From NCBI RefSeq assembly GCF_022352055.1, contig NZ_JAKRWM010000013.1, positions 1 to 64,000 of the forward strand: 64,000 nt of DNA, written 5' to 3'. The DNA is from Cohnella mopanensis. GTDB lineage: Bacteria > Bacillota > Bacilli > Paenibacillales > Paenibacillaceae. This document shows, one piece after another, positions 54,371-63,169 of this stretch. The notes under the pieces are model-generated. The model ran no database searches, was not told the DNA's origin, and worked only from the letters and a program-made list of their open reading frames with translations. The first letter of the stretch is position 1. Every line of letters begins with the position of its first letter. Position numbers and translations under genes: made by a program.

Positions 54371-54472
54371 AGATGGGATTAACGATAAGAAATCGGCTCC
54401 ACCAATAATGAAGGAACGTCCTTCCGGGACTTCCTTTCTCTATCCACCTTTTCCTAAGTATGGACAGAGGGG

Positions 54473-54478
54473 TATAAT
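54473..54478 (+). promoter_or_regulatory. Candidate -10 of the 54566 gene
   Basis: TATAAT about 88 bases before the start codon, just right of the DnaA-box cluster. No good -35 is seen. Confidence 0.4.
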
Positions 54479-54565
54479 GGATTCCAGAACAACGTTATTC
54501 AATCGCAAAGCGATGCGTGAGCAATAGGCATGCCAATGCCTTGTAAAATAAGAGGAGGAATTTTA

Positions 54566-54883
54566 GTGGGTTTTCAAACGGAGTTTAATTCGGTATGCAA
54601 ATTCAAGTCCGAACAGGAACTGTACGAATTACTTGAATACGGCCGTGGCAAAATGGTAAAAAAGCAATTTCGCGTATTTCCGACGGGGCAGAAAGTGATC
54701 GCCTACACGCCCGATAATCAAGCGGTTGCTATCGTACGGATCGTAGCTTCCATTGCGGAAATCAATTTTCAAGGCGAAGAAGTGACCCAAGTGGAGATGG
54801 AGCTCGTTCGCAGGCTGACAGAAGAGGAAGCGCGTGTCCAAACTGCGCTCGCACATGAAATGTTCTTCGGAGAGCAATCCTAA
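54566..54883 (+). CDS. Conserved-looking small protein, function unknown
   Basis: A 105-residue soluble protein with mixed alpha/beta pattern (KFKSEQELYELLEYGRGKMVKKQ, then FRVFPTGQKVIAYTP and AVAIVRIVASIAEINFQ). No signal or membrane segment. The start is GTG at 54566 with GAGGAGG seven bases upstream; an in-frame ATG at 54530 lies before that site. It is 36 bases upstream of uvsE in the same direction and may be cotranscribed. I recognise no family with confidence. Confidence 0.72.
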   Translation: MGFQTEFNSVCKFKSEQELYELLEYGRGKMVKKQFRVFPTGQKVIAYTPDNQAVAIVRIVASIAEINFQGEEVTQVEMELVRRLTEEEARVQTALAHEMFFGEQS

Positions 54884-54919
54884 TACCCTTAAAGCATTCG
54901 CACCGGGGGCTGAGTAAAC

Positions 54920-55927
54920 ATGATCGTACGTCTAGGATACGTGGCAATGTCGGTTGAACTGGAAGATGCCTCCCCATCCAAGACGATGACGATGGCAAGT
55001 TTCTCGAAATTGTCCGACCGCGAGGGGGGCTTGCGTCGCCTTGAACGCCTGGCGGAACAAAATTTGCACAATACGTTGAGGCTGTTGAAGCATAACCGAT
55101 ATATGGGAGTGCAAGTATACCGGATGACCTCCAAGCTGATTCCGCTTGCCACGCATGAGGAATTACAGGATTGGGATCCATACCCCGCTTTGGCGAACGC
55201 GTTCGCCGAAGTCGGGGCTTTTATACGTGAGCATAACATGCGGGTGTCCTTCCATCCCGATCATTTTACGGTGCTGAGTACTCCGCGGCCTGAAGTACTG
55301 CGTAACTCGGTTAAAGATCTTAATTACCATGTGCGCTTACTGGAAGCGATGGGCTTAGACGAACGGGCGCTAAATAACATTCATGTCGGCGGCAGTTACG
55401 GAGATAAGGAAAAGTCGGCGCTCAGATTCATTGACCAGTTCCAAACGATCGAGAAGCGTATATGCGACAGAATTACATTGGAGAATGACGATAAAACATT
55501 CACTGCCAAGGAGACGCTCAGCATTGCGGAGGAAGTGAAGGTTCCGATGGTGTTGGACATTCATCATCATGCCGTGAATCCCGGAAACGAGCTTATGGAG
55601 GAACTATGGCCTAGAATTTTGCGAACTTGGAGCCTATTCCCTTGGAATGTTAAGCATGCGAATACTCCGATAGTCCTCCCGCCCAAAATTCATGTATCGA
55701 GTCCCAAGAGCTTGTCCGATCCGCGCGGGCATGCCGAATATGTCGAGATAGAGCCTTTGCTTAAGTTTCTGTCGAATATCGCAGGTTCAACGCCCGCAAT
55801 TGACGTCATGATCGAAGCTAAGAAAAAAGATGGAGCTTTACTGAAACTAATGGATGATTTCCGAGCTCTGGAAGCTTCGGGAGAGCCTGTTCGCGTCATT
55901 GACGGAGGAAGCTTGGAATGGCTCTAG
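54920..55927 (+). CDS. uvsE: UV damage endonuclease
   Basis: A 335-residue TIM-barrel endonuclease that nicks 5' of UV photoproducts, an alternative to nucleotide excision repair. N-terminal VRLGYVAMSVEL, FHPDHFTVLSTP, NNIHVGGSYGDKEK, TLENDDKTFT and DIHHHAVNPGNE carry the metal-binding His, Asp and Glu. Full length for the family. The start at 54920 has GGGGGCT upstream. UvsE is known from Bacillus, where it protects spores. Confidence 0.94.
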   Translation: MIVRLGYVAMSVELEDASPSKTMTMASFSKLSDREGGLRRLERLAEQNLHNTLRLLKHNRYMGVQVYRMTSKLIPLATHEELQDWDPYPALANAFAEVGAFIREHNMRVSFHPDHFTVLSTPRPEVLRNSVKDLNYHVRLLEAMGLDERALNNIHVGGSYGDKEKSALRFIDQFQTIEKRICDRITLENDDKTFTAKETLSIAEEVKVPMVLDIHHHAVNPGNELMEELWPRILRTWSLFPWNVKHANTPIVLPPKIHVSSPKSLSDPRGHAEYVEIEPLLKFLSNIAGSTPAIDVMIEAKKKDGALLKLMDDFRALEASGEPVRVIDGGSLEWL

Positions 55928-56075
55928 TGAAAACGCCTCCACAACGTGTCCGAATCTAGCGATTTCGCTGTTGCATTCGCTATAAAAATAAGTTACGTTG
56001 GACAAAGAAGGGTGTTGTGTCAACGGTTGGAGACACGATAGCAGCCTTACTTGTGACGAGGGGGATTTCCACGTA

Positions 56076-56846
56076 ATGAATGGATTATTGAAAGGAAAGA
56101 ACATCGTGGTCATGGGGGTTGCCAACGAGCGCAGCATCGCCTGGGCCATTGCCCAATCGCTTGCCTCCCAAGGTGCGCGTCTTGTGTTTACATACGAGAA
56201 CGAGCGGGTAGAAGAGAGAGTTAAGAAGCTCGCGAACACGATCGAAGGTTCTCTGACTTTGCAATGCAATGTGTCTTCCGACGAGGATATCGAGACGTTA
56301 GCGGCTCGCTTGAAGGAAGAAGTAGGCGTGCTTCACGGCCTTGCGCACTGCATTGCATTCGCCAAGTCGGAAGAGCTGGACGGTTTGTACGTGGATACGT
56401 CACGTCCGGGATTCGCTCTGGCGCATGACGTTAGCGTATACTCTTTAACGGCGGTAGCCCAAAGGCTGCATCCGTTGATGACCGAAGGCGGCAGCATCGT
56501 GACTCTAACCTACCTGGGAGCGGAACGTTCGCTGCCTAATTATAACGTGATGGGCGTTGCCAAGGCGGCACTCGAAGCTTCGGTTCGCTATTTGGCGAGC
56601 GATTTGGGTCCGCAAGATATCCGCGTCAATGCGATATCCGCCGGTCCGATCCGTACGCTGGCAGCTAAAGGCATTGCGGGCTTCAATACGATATTGAAGC
56701 AAGTGGAGGAGAAGGCTCCCCTTCGCCGGAACACGGAAGCTTCCGATGTCGGCGATACCGCTTTGTTCTTGATGAGCCCGTGGGCTCGCGGCATTACGGG
56801 CGAAGTGCTTCATGTGGATAACGGGTATAGTACCGTAGGTATTTAA
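56076..56846 (+). CDS. fabI: Enoyl-[acyl-carrier-protein] reductase FabI
   Basis: A 256-residue NAD(P)H-dependent reductase of fatty acid elongation. GVANERSIAWAIA is the FabI cofactor loop, and the catalytic Tyr-x6-Lys is Y156/K163 (NYNVMGVAK), with Y146 as partner. ATG at 56076 gives the standard FabI N-terminus (MNGLLKGKNIVVMG) behind GAGGGGG. An in-frame TTG at 55998 would add an atypical 26-residue extension. No FapR palindrome was found upstream. Confidence 0.93.
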   Translation: MNGLLKGKNIVVMGVANERSIAWAIAQSLASQGARLVFTYENERVEERVKKLANTIEGSLTLQCNVSSDEDIETLAARLKEEVGVLHGLAHCIAFAKSEELDGLYVDTSRPGFALAHDVSVYSLTAVAQRLHPLMTEGGSIVTLTYLGAERSLPNYNVMGVAKAALEASVRYLASDLGPQDIRVNAISAGPIRTLAAKGIAGFNTILKQVEEKAPLRRNTEASDVGDTALFLMSPWARGITGEVLHVDNGYSTVGI

Positions 56847-56898
56847 CCGGTTACGAATAGAGGGTGCGGGGCAATGTTATCGTGCCTGGTTAATCAAA

Positions 56899-56939
56899 AC
56901 GGCTGTCTATTAAGTCACTGCGACTTAGTAGACAGCCGT
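56899..56939. terminator. Bidirectional terminator between fabI and the glycosidase gene
   Basis: An 11-bp perfect outer stem (56899-56909 with 56929-56939) with AAGTC/GACTT inside. The minus side ends in TTTTG and the plus side in ATTTG. Confidence 0.72.
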
Positions 56940-56951
56940 ATTTGTATAGGA

Positions 56952-58001
56952 TCAGTATTCCACGTTAAGCGGATAGTGATAGAAGTGGCTGCCCGGCACG
57001 GAGTGGACCCGGAATATGCCATTGGAATAATCCCGGTTATCGTATTTGGCCACGTATTTGACGTCCTTGTTATAGTAATCCATATAGTTCTCGATGTAAG
57101 GAAATTTCCTGACTACGTCGGAATGGGGCTTGGAGGCGCTAAAGTGCACAGGCGCGACGCCGTAGCCATCCAGCGAGAAAACGCCGGCAGTCGACTCGTT
57201 AAGGCGGAAAAACTTACGGACGGCATTGCTGGAGTATGAATCATAATCTATGACGCTTACCGAAAGCAACTTTACTCCGAGTATTTTCCTGTATTTGATG
57301 GCCAAGTCCATCTTCTGGCGGAATGATTTCGTAAACACGCTCGGATCATTAGGATTCGTTATGTCGGTAGGTTGCAGCATGTCCTCCAGCAAATAATAAT
57401 CGTTGACACCGAGGGCCGTTTTGTCGCCTTTGGGGTTATAGCCCGCCTGAACGGCGCTGCTCATAACGTCTTCGGGGCGCCACGCGTTAATAAAAGCAGG
57501 CATCTTCAACTTATGAATGTATTGAACGGCTTCGTTGAGCCTCGTTCGACTGACTTTGTAATCATAACCTGCATCATCCAAGAAAATGCCATTGGCGCCT
57601 GTCGCCTTCCATAGATTGATTCTATTATTAATTTCCCCCATCTTCAAATTTTGAGTGGTAACCCCAAGATCCACATAACCGAATATCTTGATATCCGGCT
57701 TTAGTTCTATTAGCTTCTGAATGACCTGAACGGTAGATTCATGTTGGTTTTCATCGGGTAACTCAAGTCCATCTCCGAACACTACATAATCGTATTCGCT
57801 GAATACTTTTGCGGCTTTCTCCGGATTCCATAAATCATTGACTCCACTAGGAGTACCATAATAGATGAGCAATCGATAGTTTTGAGGGATGTTTGGCGCG
57901 GCTGCGGACGCGGACGCATCGGTCGTGAATAGAAGCATACAGGTAATGAAAGCGAATAATGTGATGTTCATCCTCTTAAATAATGCGGAAACGTTCCACA
58001 T
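56952..58001 (-). CDS. Secreted TIM-barrel glycoside hydrolase (GH114/GH166-like), linked to the Pel locus
   Basis: A 349-residue secreted protein with a signal peptide ending near ASASA (about residue 32). A TIM barrel follows, with KIFGYVDLGVTT, NGIFLDDAGYDY (D142-D143) and NDYYLLEDM (E206), an Asp/Glu pair in the positions expected for endo-alpha-1,4-galactosaminidase-type enzymes. In Pseudomonas, PelA carries a hydrolase of this type fused to its deacetylase. Here the deacetylase is separate (61322-63169), so this divergent gene may supply the missing hydrolase. ATG at 58001 has GAGGG seven bases upstream; a start at 58109 has none. Confidence 0.72.
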   Translation of the reverse strand: MWNVSALFKRMNITLFAFITCMLLFTTDASASAAAPNIPQNYRLLIYYGTPSGVNDLWNPEKAAKVFSEYDYVVFGDGLELPDENQHESTVQVIQKLIELKPDIKIFGYVDLGVTTQNLKMGEINNRINLWKATGANGIFLDDAGYDYKVSRTRLNEAVQYIHKLKMPAFINAWRPEDVMSSAVQAGYNPKGDKTALGVNDYYLLEDMLQPTDITNPNDPSVFTKSFRQKMDLAIKYRKILGVKLLSVSVIDYDSYSSNAVRKFFRLNESTAGVFSLDGYGVAPVHFSASKPHSDVVRKFPYIENYMDYYNKDVKYVAKYDNRDYSNGIFRVHSVPGSHFYHYPLNVEY

Positions 58002-58159
58002 AAGGCATCCCTCATCCTCTCTATCCGAATGTGTTTTCTTGGTGTCGAATAATGACCTAAAATTAACTACTATGGTTTTTATCTTATCAAAATGTAAACT
58101 TTTGTTCATGTTTTTGTTGAATATATGTAAAAATTGTGTTTAAAAATCGAATTATGCAA

Positions 58160-58189
58160 TTGCTAAAATTAGACAGTTAGGAATACAAT
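58160..58189 (+). promoter_or_regulatory. Candidate promoter of the pel-like operon
   Basis: TTGCTA (58160-58165), 18-base spacer, TACAAT (58184-58189), in the AT-rich divergent region. Confidence 0.5.
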
Positions 58190-58243
58190 GGAATTATGTG
58201 ATTGTAAAATCATGGATGATTACTTTTAGTTGGAGGGTTATTA

Positions 58244-60436
58244 TTGAATGTAATCATTACTGGTGGTTACGGTTTTATTGGTTCATTCGTGGCGGAACGA
58301 TTCTATAAAGAGGGGCATCAGATTTATATTATAGATAATTTGTCATCCGGTCAAAAATCAAACGTGTCAATTCCTCATAAATTTTACCACATGAGCGCCC
58401 ATGATCTGAATTGCGAACAAGTGTTTCAAAGTATTTCCCCGGATGTTGTCGTTCATCTAGCTGCCCAAGTAGATGTGGTAACCTCTGTGAAAAAACCGCA
58501 TGCGGATACGCAATCCAACATCCTCGGACTAGTCAACATTTTAAGATGCGCGCATAAAACAAAAGCCAAAAAATTTATTTTCGCTTCTTCTGCTGCCGTT
58601 TACGGCCCTTATGATGAAGTATCCCTGAAAGAAGACTTACTTTGCAGCCCGGTTTCCCCCTATGGCATTAACAAATATCTCGGTGAATATTACTGCGCGA
58701 AATGGATGGAGCTCTACGGGCTCCAAACTTTATGTTTCCGTTTTTCCAACGTATATGGACCCAGGCAAGGCAGCAAGGGCGAAGGCGGAGTCGTCTCTAT
58801 ATTCATGGAACGGATTCGGGATGGCAAAGAGCTTAACGTCTATGGCGACGGGCGACAGACTAGGGACTTCATCTACGTCGAGGACATTGTCGATGGCATA
58901 TACAGGGGGGCTAACAGCGAAGAAGTAACGGGCGTCTACAATCTTTCGACCAATACGGAGACTAGCGTTAATCAACTTATCGAAATTATCGGCAATCTGC
59001 AAGAGCCCGGGAAAGTGATCTACCATGATAGCCGGCCTGGCGACATCTATCGTTCCAGCTTGGATAATACGAGAGTAAAACGGGACCTGGATTGGGTGCC
59101 GATCTACACTATTCAAAATGGTCTAACGAAGACATATGAATGGTTTATGGAATCGATTGCGCAAAAGCAAGGAAAGAAGGAAGAGGCGAAGGAAAGAAAA
59201 GAGAAAGGGGCTATAAACTGGTGGCCTCGTCTTCGGCCTTATTTTGAAAACTTAGCCGTTTTTGCAATCGTCGCCCTATTATCCTTGTATGGCCCTGCGG
59301 TTCTCAAATATGAAGATATGGAAGACTTCAAAATTATCTATATTATTCTGCTCGGTATATTCTATGGAACGAAACAATCCGTGCTAGCCGCCGTTCTATC
59401 GACTGGACTTTATTTTTATTCTAGTTTAGGGAATGGACGGGAATGGATATCGCTTCTGTATGATCCGGAGGCTCTCTTTGTTATTGCCATGTACATGTTC
59501 GTCAGCCTGATCGTAGGTTTCGTATCGGACAAAAGCCGCCGAGATTATTCGCAAGTTAGCAACGAGCTTCTAGCGGTCAACGAGAAGTACGTGTTCCTCA
59601 AAAAAATCAATGCGGATAACCAGAAGGTAAAAGAAGAGCTTCAACGCCGCTTAATAAACAGCAAAGATAGCATCGGCCGTATCCACGGCATTATCAAAGC
59701 GTTAGAGAGCATGGAGCCGGAGGAAATCGTAATCTCTTCCGTAAGCGTACTCTCGAATTTGATGGAAACGGACAAGATATCCGTATATTCCGTTAACGAT
59801 TCCGATTTTCTTCGGATGATGATTAAATCGAACGCCGTCAACTTTAATCTTCCTAAGACGATCCGGTTGTCGGAGTATCCGCACTTTCAAGAAGTCGTAA
59901 GCAGCGGCAAGCTCTTCGTGAATAAAGCAATGGACCTTAGTTTGCCGATGCTGGCGGCACCGATCTGCCACGAAGGTAAAGTCGTAGCTCTGGTATCTTT
60001 GCATGAGCCTTCTTTTGATAAATTGAATATGCATTACGAAAATTTGTTCAAAGTTACTATCGATATGATAGCGGGCTCTCTCTCCCGGGCGTTTCGATAT
60101 GTCGGGGCTACCCGCAACGAAAGGTATGTGGACGAGACCAGAGTGTTGTCCCCGGCGTTCTTCGAGCAGGTGCTGCAGATCCGAATTTCCGCGAAGCAGC
60201 AATACAACACGGACTTTGTGCTTTTGGACATCGATAGCTCGAATCAAAGCGTGACTATGCTGGCCAATCAGATATCGGGAAATCTGCGTGAATCGGACTC
60301 GCTGGGCATTATCAAGGAGCGGTTGGTGCTCCTTCTCTCTAATTCGAATACCGTTGAGGCCGATTCCGTCATCCAGCGGCTAAACAAACGCGGAATTATG
60401 GCTACTATTATTGACGAGGATCAAGTCTATGCTTGA
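58244..60436 (+). CDS. pelD: GalE-like nucleotide-sugar epimerase fused to PelD-like c-di-GMP receptor
   Basis: A 730-residue two-part protein. Residues 1-304 form an extended SDR epimerase: GGYGFIG (7-13), Y140-x3-K144, SRPGDIYRSSLD. A charged linker (307-321) follows. Residues 335-428 hold membrane segments, then a helical stretch (430-475), a GAF-like domain (485-612) and a degenerate GGDEF domain (632-730). The GGDEF signature is replaced by KERL, but R682-x-x-D685 (RESD) keeps the RxxD site used by PelD to bind c-di-GMP. TTG at 58244 has GGAGGG six bases upstream. The frame is continuous, so the fusion is real in this sequence. Expected role: supply UDP-GalNAc or UDP-Gal and gate Pel polymerisation at the membrane. 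Confidence 0.82.
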   Translation: MNVIITGGYGFIGSFVAERFYKEGHQIYIIDNLSSGQKSNVSIPHKFYHMSAHDLNCEQVFQSISPDVVVHLAAQVDVVTSVKKPHADTQSNILGLVNILRCAHKTKAKKFIFASSAAVYGPYDEVSLKEDLLCSPVSPYGINKYLGEYYCAKWMELYGLQTLCFRFSNVYGPRQGSKGEGGVVSIFMERIRDGKELNVYGDGRQTRDFIYVEDIVDGIYRGANSEEVTGVYNLSTNTETSVNQLIEIIGNLQEPGKVIYHDSRPGDIYRSSLDNTRVKRDLDWVPIYTIQNGLTKTYEWFMESIAQKQGKKEEAKERKEKGAINWWPRLRPYFENLAVFAIVALLSLYGPAVLKYEDMEDFKIIYIILLGIFYGTKQSVLAAVLSTGLYFYSSLGNGREWISLLYDPEALFVIAMYMFVSLIVGFVSDKSRRDYSQVSNELLAVNEKYVFLKKINADNQKVKEELQRRLINSKDSIGRIHGIIKALESMEPEEIVISSVSVLSNLMETDKISVYSVNDSDFLRMMIKSNAVNFNLPKTIRLSEYPHFQEVVSSGKLFVNKAMDLSLPMLAAPICHEGKVVALVSLHEPSFDKLNMHYENLFKVTIDMIAGSLSRAFRYVGATRNERYVDETRVLSPAFFEQVLQIRISAKQQYNTDFVLLDIDSSNQSVTMLANQISGNLRESDSLGIIKERLVLLLSNSNTVEADSVIQRLNKRGIMATIIDEDQVYA

Positions 60437-61319
60437 GCAAGCACTGATAATCTATTATGCGCTATCGGCTGTTTATATCGTGATTTGCGTGAAGTGGAAG
60501 TTAAGCGCCCCAATGTTAACAATCATGGTTTGTTTGTTTTTACCAATGATTGGTTTGCTCTTAATCTTGTTGCGCGGTCTAGTATCGAGGGGCACTGAGT
60601 TGCCGGACAATCGCTTCCATGAGCTGATCAACGGATTCGAGCAAGAGGGGCGGTATTTAGGCAGGCCGGACGTTGCGAAGGAAACGAACTTGGTTCCGTT
60701 GGAAGAAGCTTTAGTCGTGAACGACCTTGCGACCAGAAGGCGGATACTACTTGACGTGTTGAAGGAAGACATCGATGAGAAATATATTCCGATGCTTGAG
60801 CAAGCCGTAAATAACGAGGATACGGAAACCTCTCATTATGCCGTAACGGCCGTTATCGAGATCAAGCGGAAATTGTTGCTCTCCATTCAGAAGTGGTCGG
60901 TGCAATACGAAAACAATAACAGCGATCTTAACGTGTTGCTCTCCTACTCGCAAGCGGTGAAGAAGTACATGGTAAGCGGATTTATGGATAACCGCATGCA
61001 ACTGACTTATCGATTGACTTACGTGAAGCTGCTCGATCAGCTCATTCATTCGGAGATATGTAGTCCAGCGCTGTTCATGGAGAAAATAAATACGGAAATC
61101 GATTTAGGGCACTTGGATGAAGCATTGAACGTGAGCAGGCTATTCCTAGAACGTTTTCCGGAAAGTGAAGAAGCTTATTTAACCGCATTAAAAGTATACT
61201 ACCTCCTAAAGATGAAGGAGCTTTTCTCCCAGACGCTGGAAGCACTGAAACAATCAAAAATTCGCGTGTCCAATTATGGATTAAATACGATCCGCTACTG
61301 GTCCGCAGAAGGTGCGTAG
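60429..61319 (+). CDS. pelE: PelE-like membrane protein with helical repeats
   Basis: A 296-residue protein with two N-terminal membrane segments (about 4-22 and 28-48) and a soluble helical, TPR-like remainder (LDEALNVSRLFLERFPESEEAYLTALKVY). This layout is that of PelE, which links PelD to the other synthesis proteins. ATG at 60429 follows GAGGATC; it overlaps the fusion gene by eight bases. An in-frame TTG at 60411 is less likely. Assignment rests on architecture and gene order. Confidence 0.72.
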   Translation: MLEQALIIYYALSAVYIVICVKWKLSAPMLTIMVCLFLPMIGLLLILLRGLVSRGTELPDNRFHELINGFEQEGRYLGRPDVAKETNLVPLEEALVVNDLATRRRILLDVLKEDIDEKYIPMLEQAVNNEDTETSHYAVTAVIEIKRKLLLSIQKWSVQYENNNSDLNVLLSYSQAVKKYMVSGFMDNRMQLTYRLTYVKLLDQLIHSEICSPALFMEKINTEIDLGHLDEALNVSRLFLERFPESEEAYLTALKVYYLLKMKELFSQTLEALKQSKIRVSNYGLNTIRYWSAEGA

Positions 61320-61321
61320 CA

Positions 61322-63169
61322 ATGAAAGAGCAGTTCAAATTAGATAAGCAAATTTATTATATTCTCGGTTTTGTACTTCTTCTGTCCCTTGCTATCCAAA
61401 TGACTAGACTAAATTCGATTCTGCATTTCGGTGGAGAACTGAATGGTTGGGCATCCCCAGCATCCACTGGCGGAATCAACCCGTTATCCGAAGATGAGAT
61501 TTCCCGACTGGATGAGGAGAAGCTGCTCGTGCTTTACGACTCTAACGAGACATATAGCACTCGAATGATGAACAACCTCGTTCAAACGCTGGGATACATG
61601 AAGAAGCAGCATGACGTGATCGGCATGGATCAATACAAAGGCTCCGGCGAGGACTACGACAGTATTATCATTGCGGATCCAGGGCTGAGTAAGCTGGCAA
61701 ACAACGAATGGCTCGAGCGGTATGTCGAGCGGGGAGGAAATGTATTATTTACGACGATACCCTTAATCGATAGTAGCCTTTATCGTATTTATCGCAAGTT
61801 GGGCATCAACGAGATTGGAGACTATATTCTATCGAGCGGCCTGGTGTTTCAGACCAACGTATTGGTCAACTATAAAGGCGAGGAATTTCCCGGAGAGGCA
61901 GTAGAGAACTCCTCTTTGCGGCTTCAATTGGGACAGGAAGCGCGCATCCATGCCAAAGCGAAGGATGGCTTGCCGCTGTTGTGGGATATTTCTTATGGCA
62001 AAGGGATATTCGTCGTCTTCAACGGTTCGATGCTTCAAGAGAAGACGAGTCGCGGCTTCTTGGCGGGAGCGATCAGCTTGCTTAAGGAAGACAATATTTA
62101 TCCCATCATGAATATGAAGCTCATGTATATCGATGATTTTCCGGCACCGTTGCCGGTAGGGATACAGGAAGATATTTACGCGATCTACAAGAGGGATTTG
62201 ACGAGGTTCTTCAAGGAAGTGTGGTGGCCGGACATGCTTCGTCTCGGAGCCCGCTACCAGTTGAAGTATACAGGAGTTGTCATTCAATCTTATGACGACA
62301 ACGTGGAACCTCCGTTTCAGCGACCGACGGATTCCGACAATATTAACTTGATTATGTTCGGCAGAGAGTTGCTTAAGCGGGGCGGAGAAATCGGAATTCA
62401 CGGATATAATCACCAATCGCTGATCTCCAACCATAAAGCTCAAACCGTGTTCGGATATAAGAAATGGAAATCGCTTGAGAGCATGGAGGAATCCATACGG
62501 ACCGTGATCCAATATGTTCATACCTCGATACCCAAGTACGGAATCCACAATTATGTACCTCCGTCCAACGTATTAGGCGAGGATGGAAGGGAAGCGTTAA
62601 AGGCGGCTTGGCCGGAATTAAAATCGATCTCGTCCGTATACAGCGAAGATACTCAACATCTCAGTTATGTTCAGGAATTCGAAGTTGCGGCCGACGGAAT
62701 CGTAGAATTGCCGAGGGTTACGTCCGGGTTCAAGGCGGATGTGTTCAACGAATGGGCTGCGGCCAACGCGGCTTCGTCGATCGGCGTATTCTCCCACTTC
62801 ATCCATCCGGACGATATTTTGGACCATGAGCGGAGTTTTCCTTATACGTGGGAGCAATTATTTGCAATGTTTAGCGATTTTATGGATACGATTGACCGCA
62901 AATACGGGTGGCTGAGAAGCATGACGGCGACTGAGGCAAGCGCGGAACTGAAGCGATATTCCCTTAGCGAGCCCCATTTTGTATATTCCGGGAATCGGAT
63001 AGACGGATATATCAATCAGTATTCTGGCGGAAAATTGTATTATTATCTTCGGTCGGGCAAGAAAATTTCCCGCACAGAAAACTGTCGGTTAACTCGAATC
63101 GATAGCGAAACCTACCTGGTGGAGGCTGACAACGAGCGCTTTTCCATCGAACTGGGGGGCAAAAGTTGA
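61322..63169 (+). CDS. pelA: PelA-like polysaccharide deacetylase (DUF2194), membrane-anchored
   Basis: A 615-residue protein with a single N-terminal membrane anchor (about 11-27) and a large extracytoplasmic part. A Rossmann-like segment (70-260) precedes a NodB-type deacetylase with MYIDDFPAP (D271-D272) and GIHGYNHQS (H360, H364), consistent with a metal-binding Asp-His-His set. GVFSHFIHPDDILD follows near the C-terminus. It lacks the glycosidase domain of Pseudomonas PelA. It starts two bases after pelE and overlaps pelF. Expected to de-N-acetylate the polymer. Confidence 0.82.
   Translation: MKEQFKLDKQIYYILGFVLLLSLAIQMTRLNSILHFGGELNGWASPASTGGINPLSEDEISRLDEEKLLVLYDSNETYSTRMMNNLVQTLGYMKKQHDVIGMDQYKGSGEDYDSIIIADPGLSKLANNEWLERYVERGGNVLFTTIPLIDSSLYRIYRKLGINEIGDYILSSGLVFQTNVLVNYKGEEFPGEAVENSSLRLQLGQEARIHAKAKDGLPLLWDISYGKGIFVVFNGSMLQEKTSRGFLAGAISLLKEDNIYPIMNMKLMYIDDFPAPLPVGIQEDIYAIYKRDLTRFFKEVWWPDMLRLGARYQLKYTGVVIQSYDDNVEPPFQRPTDSDNINLIMFGRELLKRGGEIGIHGYNHQSLISNHKAQTVFGYKKWKSLESMEESIRTVIQYVHTSIPKYGIHNYVPPSNVLGEDGREALKAAWPELKSISSVYSEDTQHLSYVQEFEVAADGIVELPRVTSGFKADVFNEWAAANAASSIGVFSHFIHPDDILDHERSFPYTWEQLFAMFSDFMDTIDRKYGWLRSMTATEASAELKRYSLSEPHFVYSGNRIDGYINQYSGGKLYYYLRSGKKISRTENCRLTRIDSETYLVEADNERFSIELGGKS

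Noticed and set aside
54026..54527. Short open frames at 54026-54220 and 54285-54527
   Set aside because: No ribosome binding sites, no family-like sequence, and they coincide with the DnaA-box cluster.
60429..61319. An unrelated TPR membrane protein instead of PelE
   Set aside because: Not fully excluded, but two N-terminal membrane segments, helical repeats, an eight-base overlap with pelD and two-base spacing to pelA fit PelE best.
61829..62548. A 239-codon minus-strand open frame inside pelA
   Set aside because: It lies wholly within a well-supported gene, has no ribosome binding site and shows no family resemblance.
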